From assembly GCF_013386115.1 (NCBI RefSeq), contig NZ_JACAOR010000015.1, positions 87,013 through 151,012 of the forward strand: a stretch of 64,000 bases of DNA, read 5' to 3'. Each line of letters starts with the position of its first letter. The first letter of the stretch is position 1. The position numbers and the translations under genes were made by a program. Shown in pieces: positions 25,550-34,034 of this stretch. The stretch is from Pseudomonas gingeri (GTDB lineage Bacteria > Pseudomonadota > Gammaproteobacteria > Pseudomonadales > Pseudomonadaceae). The notes under the pieces were generated by a model. The model searched no databases, was not told where the DNA came from, and saw only the letters and a program-made list of their open reading frames with translations.

Positions 25550-26986
25550 GTGACCACTATCTTCTGGTACGACTACGAAACCACCGGGATCAATCCGCGC
25601 TGCGACCGCGCCTTGCAGGTGGCGGGCATCCGTACCGATGCCGAGCTCAACGAGATCGACGAACCGGTCAATCTCTACTGCCAGCCCAGCGAGGATATCC
25701 TGCCGCATCCGGCGGCCTGCATGATTACCGGCATCACTCCCTCGCAACTGGCCAGCCAGGGTCTGGCGGAAGCCGATTTCATGACCCGGGTGCACGCCCA
25801 GCTGGCGCAACCGGGAACCTGCGGCGCCGGCTACAACACCCTGCGCTTCGATGACGAGGTGACGCGCTACAGCCTGTACCGGAACTTCTTCGATCCCTAC
25901 GCGCGGGAATGGCAGGGCGGCAACAGCCGCTGGGATCTGATCGACGTAGTGCGTGCCGCCTATGCACTACGTCCCCAGGGCATTGTCTGGCCGGAGGAGG
26001 ACGGGCGGGTGAGCTTGAGGCTGGAGCGACTGACGGCCGCCAACGGCATCGATCATGGCCATGCCCACGAGGCCTTGTCCGATGTCCGCGCGACCATCGC
26101 CCTGGCGCGGCTGATCCGGGAAAAGCAGCCGAAGTTGTATGACTGGCTCTTCCAGTTACGCAGCAAGCAGCGGGTGCTGGATCAGATTCGCCTGTTGCAA
26201 CCGATGGTGCATATCTCCGGACGTTTTTCCGCGGCCCGCAACTACCTGGGAGTGGTCCTGCCACTGGCCTGGCATCCGCACAATCGCAATGCGCTGATTG
26301 TCTGCGACTTGCATCAGGATCCGCAGCCGCTGCTGGACCTGGATGCCGAATTGCTGCGCCAGCATCTGTATACCCGTCGTGAAGACATGGCGGATGGGCA
26401 ATTGCCGGTGCCGCTCAAGTTGATTCACGTCAATCGCTGTCCGGTCGTGGCGCCGATGGCGGTTTTACGGGGAGAAGACCAGCAGCGCCTGCAACTCGAC
26501 ATGGCGCTCTATGAGGCCCGTCGCCTGCGGCTTAATGACACACAGGAAGTTTGGCGGGAGAAAGTCCAGGCGATTTATGCGGCAGAAGATTTCACCCCCA
26601 GCCAAGACCCGGAGCAGCAGTTATACGATGGTTTTCTTGGCGATCGGGACCGCCGCTTATGTGAACAAGTGCGCAACGCGGGGCCGGAGCAATTGACACG
26701 GGAGCAATGGCCTTTCGATGATGAGCGCTTGCCAGAATTATTATTCCGTTATCGCGCACGTAACTTTCCCGATACCTTGGGCGAAGAAGAGCAACAGCGT
26801 TGGCAGACATTCTGTCGGCAACGCTTGAGTGAATCGAGCTGGGGCGCGCCAAATACCCTGGCGGGATTTAGCGAAGCGCTTACGAGCTGTTTGACCAATG
26901 CCACGCCTGAGCAGGCACAAGTGCTCGGTGAATGGCAGCGCCATGCACTCTCTTTGTGCACTCGTTTTAACATTGCGCTGGATTGA
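25550..26986 (+). CDS. sbcB: Exodeoxyribonuclease I
   Basis: Protein of 478 residues from GTG 25550, close to the 475 of E. coli SbcB. This 3'-5' single-strand DNA exonuclease works in recombination and mismatch repair. The DEDD exonuclease motifs are visible: FWYDYETTG (residues about 5-13), YNTLRFDDE and HEALSDVRATIALA. The SH3-like and C-terminal helical domains complete the protein. The C-terminal third, from about 26,460 on, uses codons such as TTA that are rare elsewhere in the window. It is followed by a bidirectional terminator and the convergent mvaT gene. Confidence 0.95.
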   Translation: MTTIFWYDYETTGINPRCDRALQVAGIRTDAELNEIDEPVNLYCQPSEDILPHPAACMITGITPSQLASQGLAEADFMTRVHAQLAQPGTCGAGYNTLRFDDEVTRYSLYRNFFDPYAREWQGGNSRWDLIDVVRAAYALRPQGIVWPEEDGRVSLRLERLTAANGIDHGHAHEALSDVRATIALARLIREKQPKLYDWLFQLRSKQRVLDQIRLLQPMVHISGRFSAARNYLGVVLPLAWHPHNRNALIVCDLHQDPQPLLDLDAELLRQHLYTRREDMADGQLPVPLKLIHVNRCPVVAPMAVLRGEDQQRLQLDMALYEARRLRLNDTQEVWREKVQAIYAAEDFTPSQDPEQQLYDGFLGDRDRRLCEQVRNAGPEQLTREQWPFDDERLPELLFRYRARNFPDTLGEEEQQRWQTFCRQRLSESSWGAPNTLAGFSEALTSCLTNATPEQAQVLGEWQRHALSLCTRFNIALD

Positions 26987-27013
26987 GCGGGCGACGGATT
27001 AAATCGAGGTAAT

Positions 27014-27041
27014 AAAAAACGCCAGCAAGCTGGCGTTTTTT
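27014..27041. terminator. Bidirectional terminator between sbcB and mvaT
   Basis: Stem GCCAG (27021-27025) and CTGGC (27030-27034) around CAAG, extended by AAAAAAC on the left and GTTTTTT on the right. It serves both convergent genes. Confidence 0.93.
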
Positions 27042-27076
27042 CTGCAGCGCAAACAGCGCCGCGACGGGTATTTCGC

Positions 27077-27454
27077 TTAGCCCAGCAGAGTGGCCCAGCC
27101 TTCAACCACGTCACCGCCCCACTTGGCTTTCCACTCTTTCAGAGTCTTGTGGTTGCCACCTTTGGTTTCGATGACTTCACCGTTGTGCGGGTTTTTGTAT
27201 TGCTTGACCTTGCGCGCACGCTTGGTGCCAGTAGTTTTTACCGCGCCGCCACGTGGGGCTTTTTCTTTGGACTGAGGGTCCAGGATCACCTGGCAGTCGC
27301 GCAGCGATTTGGCGTGCTTGGCCAGCAGAGCGCGCAGTTCTTTTTCGAATTCCATTTCTTTTTTCAGGGCGCCGTCTTTTTCCATCGCTGCCATCTGAGC
27401 TTGCAGTTCTTTGATAGCTACTTCTGTGGCGCGATATTTGTTGATCAGGGACAT
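27077..27454 (-). CDS. mvaT: H-NS-like nucleoid protein MvaT
   Basis: Protein of 125 residues from the ATG at 27454. The N-terminal coiled-coil oligomerisation domain (residues about 1-65) is followed by a basic linker (KRARKVKQYKNP) and the AT-pincer DNA-binding domain with KGGNHKTLKEWKAKWG. MvaT binds AT-rich DNA and silences horizontally acquired genes in Pseudomonas. The order sbcB-mvaT-purU matches PAO1 PA4316-PA4314 as remembered, which separates it from paralogues such as MvaU. An AGGAC-like ribosome site precedes the start. Confidence 0.93.
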   Translation of the reverse strand: MSLINKYRATEVAIKELQAQMAAMEKDGALKKEMEFEKELRALLAKHAKSLRDCQVILDPQSKEKAPRGGAVKTTGTKRARKVKQYKNPHNGEVIETKGGNHKTLKEWKAKWGGDVVEGWATLLG

Positions 27455-27803
27455 GAGGACTACCTTATGTGAGTCGTGTGTGACAGGGTGCAGTGTCGCA
27501 ATAGTAGTCAGACAGTTTGCCCAAGTAAACAATTAAGCGAATGTTTGTTGCATTTAATTTTTGAACTTTGCAGGCGCGCGATGTGTGCCTGTTAGATGTT
27601 CTGCCCGCGACGCTTGAGAATAGTCCCACGAGTGGGCCGTTGAACTATGGAAACTGCCGGCTGCTTCAGTTGATGTCGCGAGCCTTGTCCTGCTGTCCGG
27701 GCCCGCGGGCCGCCTGTTGCAGCGCGCATTGCAAGGAATACTGCAGTTTTGCCGCGCACTCGCTAGAATGGCCGCCTTTGCGAAGTTCTGGAGTTTCCCC
27801 CTC
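27455..27803. other. Intergenic region between mvaT and purU
   Basis: 349 bases with no convincing gene. The mvaT-proximal part (about 27,520-27,560) is AT-rich and likely holds the mvaT promoter. The rest is GC-rich and includes short inverted segments such as CGGGCCCGCGGGCC near 27,700. No T-tract or structured RNA family could be recognised. Short open frames here have no ribosome site. Confidence 0.6.
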
Positions 27804-28652
27804 ATGCGCACTTTCCGGCTGGTGATCGCTTGCCCCGACCGCGTTGGCATCGTTGCCAAAGTCAGTAACTTTCTGGCGTCTTACAACGGTTGGATCACCG
27901 AAGCGAGCCATCACTCCGACAACCTCAGCGGCTGGTTCTTCATGCGCCACGAGATCCGTGCCGACAGCCTGCCGTTTGGCCTGGATGCTTTCCGCGAGGC
28001 ATTTGCCCCGATCGCCGAAGAGTTCTCCATGACCTGGCGCATCACCGACACCGAGCAGAAGAAGCGCGTGGTCCTGATGGCCAGCCGCGAATCCCATTGC
28101 CTGGCCGACCTGCTGCACCGCTGGCACAGCGATGAGCTCGATTGCGAGATCGCCTGCGTGATTTCCAACCACAACGACTTGCGCAGCATGGTCGAGTGGC
28201 ACGGTATTCCTTATTACCATGTGCCGGTGAATCCACAGGACAAGGAACCGGCCTTCGCCGAGGTGTCGCGCCTGGTCAAGCATCACGATGCCGATGTGGT
28301 GGTACTGGCGCGCTACATGCAGATCCTGCCGCCGGAACTGTGCAGCGAGTACGCGCACAAGGTGATCAATATCCACCACAGCTTCCTGCCTTCGTTCGTG
28401 GGCGCCAAGCCCTATCACCAGGCATCCCTGCGTGGGGTGAAGCTGATCGGTGCGACTTGCCACTACGTGACCGAAGAGCTGGATGCCGGCCCGATCATCG
28501 AACAGGATGTGGTACGTGTGAGCCACAGTGATAGCATCGAGGACATGGTGCGTTTCGGCCGCGATGTCGAGAAGATGGTGCTGGCCCGTGGCCTGCGCTA
28601 TCACCTGGAAGATCGTGTGCTGGTGCACGGCAACAAGACCGTGGTGTTCTGA
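27804..28652 (+). CDS. purU: Formyltetrahydrofolate deformylase
   Basis: Protein of 282 residues from ATG 27804. It releases formate from 10-formyl-tetrahydrofolate, balancing one-carbon pools. An N-terminal ACT domain (FRLVIACPDRVGIVAKV) is followed by the formyltransferase-like catalytic domain: VISNHNDLRSMVEW, LARYMQILPPELC, the catalytic NIHHSFLPSFVGAKPYHQA and GATCHYVTEELDAGPII. It lies beside mvaT as in other pseudomonads, and is followed by a short ORF and a HerA-like gene. Confidence 0.95.
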   Translation: MRTFRLVIACPDRVGIVAKVSNFLASYNGWITEASHHSDNLSGWFFMRHEIRADSLPFGLDAFREAFAPIAEEFSMTWRITDTEQKKRVVLMASRESHCLADLLHRWHSDELDCEIACVISNHNDLRSMVEWHGIPYYHVPVNPQDKEPAFAEVSRLVKHHDADVVVLARYMQILPPELCSEYAHKVINIHHSFLPSFVGAKPYHQASLRGVKLIGATCHYVTEELDAGPIIEQDVVRVSHSDSIEDMVRFGRDVEKMVLARGLRYHLEDRVLVHGNKTVVF

Positions 28653-28682
28653 CCGCCCGTCGACGGGCCTGGAGGTTTGCTG

Positions 28683-28880
28683 ATGGGCGATCCACTCGAC
28701 AAGGCCACCTCCAAGGCGCCGCCGACCCTGGGGGAAGGCTGCCTGAGCCGCTATGACCCCGACGCCATGAGCAGTGAGGACGGTACCGAGTTTCCCGGTG
28801 CCGCCGAACTCTGGCGGCAGTTGCAGGAAGAGTCCGAGACGATTTCCGTCGATGTTTCCCGAGGTCCGCTAAAATCCTAG
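28683..28880 (+). CDS. Small conserved hypothetical protein
   Basis: A 65-residue acidic protein from ATG 28683, preceded by GGAGG at about 28671. It has no signal peptide, membrane segment or motif that I recognise; the composition is rich in Glu, Ser and Pro. Codon use is normal for the genome. It is placed between purU (30 bases upstream) and a HerA-like ATPase (34 bases downstream), all in one direction, so it is probably co-transcribed with one of them. Confidence 0.65.
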   Translation: MGDPLDKATSKAPPTLGEGCLSRYDPDAMSSEDGTEFPGAAELWRQLQEESETISVDVSRGPLKS

Positions 28881-28914
28881 TGGCTTGTCTCAGCGACCAA
28901 CCCTGGGTGACGAC

Positions 28915-30402
28915 ATGACGGATCCTGCACAACTTGTTTTCGGCGCCGACCCGGCGGGCCAACCCATTGGCCAGGCGATGCGCCTGGCCAATCGTCACGG
29001 CCTGATCGCCGGGGCTACCGGGACCGGCAAGACCGTGACCCTGCAACGCCTGGCCGAAGCCTTCAGCGATGCCGGGGTCGCGGTGTTCGCGGCGGATATC
29101 AAGGGCGATCTCTGTGGCCTGGGCGCACCGGGCAATCCCCAGGGCAAGGTGGCGGAGCGGATTGCCGGCATGCCCTGGCTGGATTACCAGGCCAGGGCCT
29201 ATCCGGTGACCTTGTGGGACATCCATGGACAATCCGGGCATCCGTTGCGCACGACCCTGAGCGAAATGGGGCCGCTGCTGATCGGTGCGTTGCTGGAACT
29301 GACGGACAGCCAGCAGTCGGCCTTGTATGCCGCGTTCAAGGTGGCGGATCGCGAAGGCCTGTTGTTGCTCGACCTGAAGGATCTCAAGGCGCTGCTCAAT
29401 CACCTCAAGGATCATCCTCAACTGCTGGGCGAAGACGCGGCGCTGATGACCACCGGTTCCAGCCAGGCGCTGCTGCGGCGCCTGGCGACCCTGGAACAGC
29501 AGGGCGCCGAAGCGCTGTTCGGCGAGCCGGCGCTGCAACTGGAAGATATCCTGCAGCCGGCCGGCGATGGGCGCGGACGGATTCATCTGCTCGATGCCAG
29601 TCGCCTGGTACACGAAGCACCCAAGGTCTACGCGACGTTCCTGTTGTGGCTGCTGGCCGAGCTGTTCGAGCAACTGCCCGAACGCGGCGATGCGGACAAG
29701 CCGCTGCTGGCGCTGTTCTTCGACGAGGCGCACCTGTTGTTCGCCGGTACCCCGAAAGCCTTGCAGGACCGCCTGGAGCAGGTGGTCCGGCTGATTCGCT
29801 CGAAGGGTGTCGGGGTGTACTTCGTCACGCAGTCGCCGGGTGACCTGCCGGATACCATCCTGGCGCAGCTGGGGTTGCGGATCCAGCACGGCCTGCGGGC
29901 CTTCACGGCGCGCGAGCAGAAATCGCTGCGGGCGGTCGCCGAGGGCTTTCGGCCCAACCCGGCCTTCGAGGCCCTGGCGGTACTGACCGAGCTGGGGATC
30001 GGCGAGGCGCTGGTGGGGACCTTGCAGGACAAGGGTACGCCGGAGATGGTCCGGCGGGTGCTGATCGCACCGCCCCAATCGCGCATCGGCCCGTTGAGCG
30101 AAGCCGAACGGGCGGCATTGGTCGCCGGCTCGGCCCTGCTCGGTCGCTACGACAAGCCTGTCGATCGCGAGTCGGCCTATGAAATCCTGATGGCGCGCAA
30201 GGCACCGGTCAGCGAAGCTCCTGCGTCCACCGACGAAGCGACGGCGCAAGAGCCGAGCCTGGCGGACAAGGCCGGCGAGTTCCTCGGAACGGCGGCGGGG
30301 CAGGCGCTGAAGTCCGCCATGCGGCAGGCGGCCAATCAGTTGGGGCGACAGTTGGTACGTGGTCTGATGGGCTCGTTGCTCGGCGGCAACAAGCGCCGTT
30401 GA
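28915..30402 (+). CDS. HerA-like ATPase (DUF853, YjgR type)
   Basis: Protein of 495 residues from ATG 28915. It is a P-loop ATPase of the HerA/FtsK group: Walker A GATGTGKTVTLQRL (about residue 36), FAADIKGDL, Walker B LLALFFDEAHLLF, and a sensor segment GVYFVTQSPGDLPDTIL. Full-length family members such as E. coli YjgR have the same size. They may be hexameric DNA translocases, but no biological role is established. No NurA-type nuclease gene is adjacent. Its 3' end is four bases from the end of convergent dciA. Confidence 0.9.
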   Translation: MTDPAQLVFGADPAGQPIGQAMRLANRHGLIAGATGTGKTVTLQRLAEAFSDAGVAVFAADIKGDLCGLGAPGNPQGKVAERIAGMPWLDYQARAYPVTLWDIHGQSGHPLRTTLSEMGPLLIGALLELTDSQQSALYAAFKVADREGLLLLDLKDLKALLNHLKDHPQLLGEDAALMTTGSSQALLRRLATLEQQGAEALFGEPALQLEDILQPAGDGRGRIHLLDASRLVHEAPKVYATFLLWLLAELFEQLPERGDADKPLLALFFDEAHLLFAGTPKALQDRLEQVVRLIRSKGVGVYFVTQSPGDLPDTILAQLGLRIQHGLRAFTAREQKSLRAVAEGFRPNPAFEALAVLTELGIGEALVGTLQDKGTPEMVRRVLIAPPQSRIGPLSEAERAALVAGSALLGRYDKPVDRESAYEILMARKAPVSEAPASTDEATAQEPSLADKAGEFLGTAAGQALKSAMRQAANQLGRQLVRGLMGSLLGGNKRR

Positions 30403-30406
30403 GTGC

Positions 30407-30862
30407 TCAGGCCTTGGGCCGGGCGTGGCTGGCCAGGCGTTCGAGGGCCGCACGCAGGTTCGGGTCGCTGATGCCGTCCGCCGTCTCCTGGATGGTCTGC
30501 GCGGCATTGATCGACAGGTCCATGGTGTGACCCACCGCGCCCTGCTGGACGGTCGGCGGCTGCACCTTGAACAGGATGCGGTTCAGGCCGATGAACACGT
30601 CGAATGCCTGCAACTGCCGTTGCAGGCGTTTTTGCTGGTAGCGCAGGCGGGTTGCCCAGTGTCCGTCGGTGACGATCAGCAGCAGGCTGCCTTCGCGCCA
30701 GGAGGCCACATGGCAGTGTTCGCGGGCCGCGGGCTGCAACTGGCTTTCCACCAGGCGCTGCAGGTGCGCGAGGCGTTGGGCATGGCCGAAAATCGCTTTC
30801 AGCGGCTTGGCCTCGCGAAGCAGGACGGCGGGTGCCCGGGCGGTGAGAGGGCGAAATGCCAT
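30407..30862 (-). CDS. dciA: DciA-type replicative helicase loader (DUF721)
   Basis: Protein of 151 residues. It is recognised as DUF721, now known as DciA, the ancestral bacterial protein that helps load the DnaB helicase in species without DnaC. The conserved part is the N-terminal KH-like domain (residues about 20-105), with ASWREGSLLLIVTDGHWATRLRYQ, followed by a flexible tail. The gene is divergent from secA, the position of PA4405 near PA4403 in PAO1 as remembered. Confidence 0.85.
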   Translation of the reverse strand: MAFRPLTARAPAVLLREAKPLKAIFGHAQRLAHLQRLVESQLQPAAREHCHVASWREGSLLLIVTDGHWATRLRYQQKRLQRQLQAFDVFIGLNRILFKVQPPTVQQGAVGHTMDLSINAAQTIQETADGISDPNLRAALERLASHARPKA

Positions 30863-31170
30863 GATTCAGACACCTGAAGTAACAGAGCGGCCATGGTAGC
30901 AGAAACGGGCAGGGCAGCCGGCCCCCATTGATGCAGAGCGGCTTTGCCCCTAAAGTCTGCAACCAGTTTCCGGGCTTGGTGGCTTGAAGTTCGGGAAAAA
31001 GACCTTATTTTAGAGTGGCCCCGTCAAAGCGCAGTGCCAGCATCGTGGAATAACGCCACTTTCCTCACCACCGTTTCCGGGTAGAATGCTCGTTCGCATG
31101 CGGCCATGAGGGCTGCTCGGGCGACTCACGGGGCCGCCCTCCATCCCTATGTGTGGAAGAACCTGCCGAT
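30863..31170. promoter_or_regulatory. Divergent control region between dciA and secA
   Basis: 308 bases without a convincing gene. A plausible sigma-70 promoter for secA is TTGAAG (30984-30989), 16 bases, TATTTT (31006-31011). TAGAAT at 31082-31087 may be a second -10. No secM-like arrest peptide was recognised upstream of secA. Confidence 0.45.
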
Positions 31171-33906
31171 ATGTTTGCGCCTTTGTTAAAGAAACTTTTT
31201 GGAAGCAAGAACGAGCGTGAAGTCAAACGCATGCTCAAGACGGTACAGATCGTCAATGCCTTCGAAGAGCAAATGGTGGCCCTTTCGGATGAGCAATTGC
31301 GCGCCAAGACCGAAGAGTTCAAGGCCCGCTTAGCCAAAGGTGAAACCCTCGACAAGATCCTGCCGGAAGCTTTCGCGGTCGCCCGTGAAGCCGGCAAGCG
31401 TGTCATGGGCATGCGCCACTTCGACGTCCAGTTGATCGGTGGCATGACCTTGCACGAAGGCATGATCGCGGAGATGCGTACCGGTGAGGGCAAGACCCTG
31501 GTAGCAACCCTGGGCGTCTACCTCAACGCGCTGTCCGGCAAGGGCGTGCACGTGGTGACGGTGAACGACTACCTGGCCCGCCGCGACGCCAACTGGATGC
31601 GTCCTCTCTATGAGTTCCTCGGCCTGACGGTCGGCGTGGTCACGCCGTTCCAGCCACCGGAAGAGAAGCGCGCGGCCTATGCCGCCGATATCACCTACGG
31701 CACCAACAACGAATTCGGTTTCGACTACCTGCGCGACAACATGGCGTTCAGCATGGAAGAGAAGTTCCAGCGCGAGCTGAACTTCGCCGTGATCGACGAA
31801 GTCGACTCCATCCTGATCGACGAAGCCCGTACCCCGCTGATCATCTCCGGCCAGGCCGAAGACAGCTCGCGCCTGTACACCGAGATCAACAAGCTGATCC
31901 CGCGCCTGACCCAGCACATCGAGGAAGTCGAAGGCGTGGTGACCAAGGAAGGTCACTTCACCATCGACGAGAAGACCCGCCAGGTCGAGTTGAACGAAGC
32001 CGGCCACCAGTTCATCGAAGAGATGCTGACCCAGGTCGGCCTCCTGGCCGAAGGCGAGAGCCTGTACTCGGCGCATAACCTTGGCCTGCTGACCCACGTC
32101 TATGCCGGCCTGCGCGCACACAAGCTGTTCCACCGCAACGTCGAATACATCGTGCAGGATGGTCAGGTGGTCCTGGTCGACGAGCACACCGGTCGTACCA
32201 TGCCGGGCCGTCGCCTGTCCGAAGGCCTGCACCAGGCCATCGAAGCCAAGGAAAACCTCAATATCCAGGCCGAAAGCCAGACCCTGGCGTCGACCACGTT
32301 CCAGAACTACTTCCGTCTCTACACCAAGCTGTCCGGCATGACCGGTACGGCCGACACCGAAGCGTTCGAGTTCCACCAGATCTACGGTCTGTCGGTGATG
32401 GTCATCCCGCCGAACAAGCCGCTGGCGCGCAAGGACTACAACGACCTGGTGTTCCTGACCGCCGAAGAGAAGTACACGGCGATCATTGCCGACATCGAGG
32501 AGTCCCTGAAGCAGGGGCGTCCGGTGCTGGTGGGTACCGCGACCATCGAAACCTCCGAGCACATGTCCAACCTGCTCAACCAGAAAGGTATCGAGCACAA
32601 GGTCCTGAACGCCAAGTTCCACGAGAAGGAAGCGGAAATCATTGCCCAGGCCGGTCGTCCGGGAGCGCTGACCATTGCCACCAACATGGCCGGTCGCGGT
32701 ACCGACATCCTGCTGGGCGGCAACTGGGAAGTCGAAGTGGCTTCCCTGGAAAACCCGACGCCGGAGCAGATCGCCCAGATCAAGGCCGACTGGCAGAAGC
32801 GTCACCAGCAGGTGCTCGAATCGGGCGGCCTGCAGGTCATCGCATCCGAGCGTCACGAATCGCGCCGTATCGACAACCAGTTGCGTGGTCGTGCCGGTCG
32901 CCAGGGTGACGCCGGTTCCAGTCGTTTCTACCTGTCCCTGGAAGACAGCCTGATGCGTATCTTCGCCTCCGACCGGGTGAAGAACTTCATGAAGGCCCTG
33001 GGCATGCAGCCTGGCGAGGCGATCGAGCACCGCATGGTGACCAACGCCATCGAAAAGGCCCAGCGCAAGGTCGAAGGCCGCAACTTCGACATCCGCAAGC
33101 AATTGCTCGAGTTCGACGACGTCAACAACGAACAGCGTAAAGTGATCTATCACATGCGCAACACATTGCTGGCGGCCGACAATATCGGCGAAACCATCTC
33201 CGATTTCCGCCAGGATGTGCTCAACGCCACTGTCAGCGCACACATTCCGCCGCAGTCGCTGCCGGAGCAATGGGACGTCGCCGGGCTGGAAGCAGCCCTG
33301 GAAAACGATTTCGGCGTGAAGCTGCCGATCCAGCAATGGCTCGACGAAGACGATCACCTGTACGAGGAAACCCTGCGCGAGAAGCTCCTCAACGAGCTGC
33401 TGGCGGCGTACAACGAGAAGGAAGAGCAGGCCAGCGCCGAAGCGTTGCGGACCTTCGAGAAGCAGATCGTGCTGCGGGTGCTGGACGACCTGTGGAAAGA
33501 CCACCTGTCGACCATGGACCACCTGCGCCACGGTATCCACCTGCGCGGCTATGCCCAGAAGAACCCGAAGCAGGAGTACAAGCGCGAGTCGTTCACGCTG
33601 TTCTCCGAACTGCTCGATTCGATCAAGCGCGACTCGATCCGTGTGCTGTCCCATGTGCAGGTACGCCGCGAAGATCCGATCGAGGAAGAAGCGCGCCTGC
33701 GCCAGGAAGCCGAAGCCCTGGCCCAGCGCATGCAGTTCCAGCACGCCGAAGCGCCTGGCCTGGAAGAGCCGGAAGTGCTGGGCGAGGAGGTTGATGTCGC
33801 CCTGGCCGCCGCTCCGGTCCGCAACGAGCAGAAGCTGGGCCGCAACGAACTGTGCTACTGCGGTTCGGGCAAGAAGTACAAGCATTGCCATGGGCAGATC
33901 AGCTAA
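31171..33906 (+). CDS. secA: Preprotein translocase ATPase SecA
   Basis: Protein of 911 residues from ATG 31171. It drives proteins through SecYEG. Features in order: Walker A MRTGEGKTLVATL near 105, the DEAD-type Walker B VIDEVDSILIDEARTPLI near 210, the preprotein cross-linking region, the second nucleotide-binding domain with TNMAGRGTDILLGG, the two-helix finger and scaffold, and the C-terminal zinc motif with C895, C897, C906 and H907 that binds SecB. It is full length and intact. A strong terminator follows. Confidence 0.98.
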   Translation: MFAPLLKKLFGSKNEREVKRMLKTVQIVNAFEEQMVALSDEQLRAKTEEFKARLAKGETLDKILPEAFAVAREAGKRVMGMRHFDVQLIGGMTLHEGMIAEMRTGEGKTLVATLGVYLNALSGKGVHVVTVNDYLARRDANWMRPLYEFLGLTVGVVTPFQPPEEKRAAYAADITYGTNNEFGFDYLRDNMAFSMEEKFQRELNFAVIDEVDSILIDEARTPLIISGQAEDSSRLYTEINKLIPRLTQHIEEVEGVVTKEGHFTIDEKTRQVELNEAGHQFIEEMLTQVGLLAEGESLYSAHNLGLLTHVYAGLRAHKLFHRNVEYIVQDGQVVLVDEHTGRTMPGRRLSEGLHQAIEAKENLNIQAESQTLASTTFQNYFRLYTKLSGMTGTADTEAFEFHQIYGLSVMVIPPNKPLARKDYNDLVFLTAEEKYTAIIADIEESLKQGRPVLVGTATIETSEHMSNLLNQKGIEHKVLNAKFHEKEAEIIAQAGRPGALTIATNMAGRGTDILLGGNWEVEVASLENPTPEQIAQIKADWQKRHQQVLESGGLQVIASERHESRRIDNQLRGRAGRQGDAGSSRFYLSLEDSLMRIFASDRVKNFMKALGMQPGEAIEHRMVTNAIEKAQRKVEGRNFDIRKQLLEFDDVNNEQRKVIYHMRNTLLAADNIGETISDFRQDVLNATVSAHIPPQSLPEQWDVAGLEAALENDFGVKLPIQQWLDEDDHLYEETLREKLLNELLAAYNEKEEQASAEALRTFEKQIVLRVLDDLWKDHLSTMDHLRHGIHLRGYAQKNPKQEYKRESFTLFSELLDSIKRDSIRVLSHVQVRREDPIEEEARLRQEAEALAQRMQFQHAEAPGLEEPEVLGEEVDVALAAAPVRNEQKLGRNELCYCGSGKKYKHCHGQIS

Positions 33907-33932
33907 GGTTCCTGTTGACCCCTGAACTACCG

Positions 33933-33966
33933 CGCCGCGACCGGCTTCAGCCGTCGCGGCGTTTTT
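33933..33966 (+). terminator. secA terminator
   Basis: Stem CGCCGCGA (33933-33940) with TCGCGGCG (33954-33961), an inner hairpin CGGC-TTCA-GCCG and one bulged base, followed by TTTTT (33962-33966). Confidence 0.9.
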
Positions 33967-34034
33967 CCATTTGAAACACTGTCCCTTTTGCCGGCAGTGC
34001 AGACATCACATTGAACATTGATAGGAGCGCATTC

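Noticed and set aside
31330..33891. 853-codon open frame antisense to secA
   Set aside because: It is an exact shadow of secA in GC-rich DNA; it has no ribosome site and no family resemblance, while secA is complete on the plus strand.
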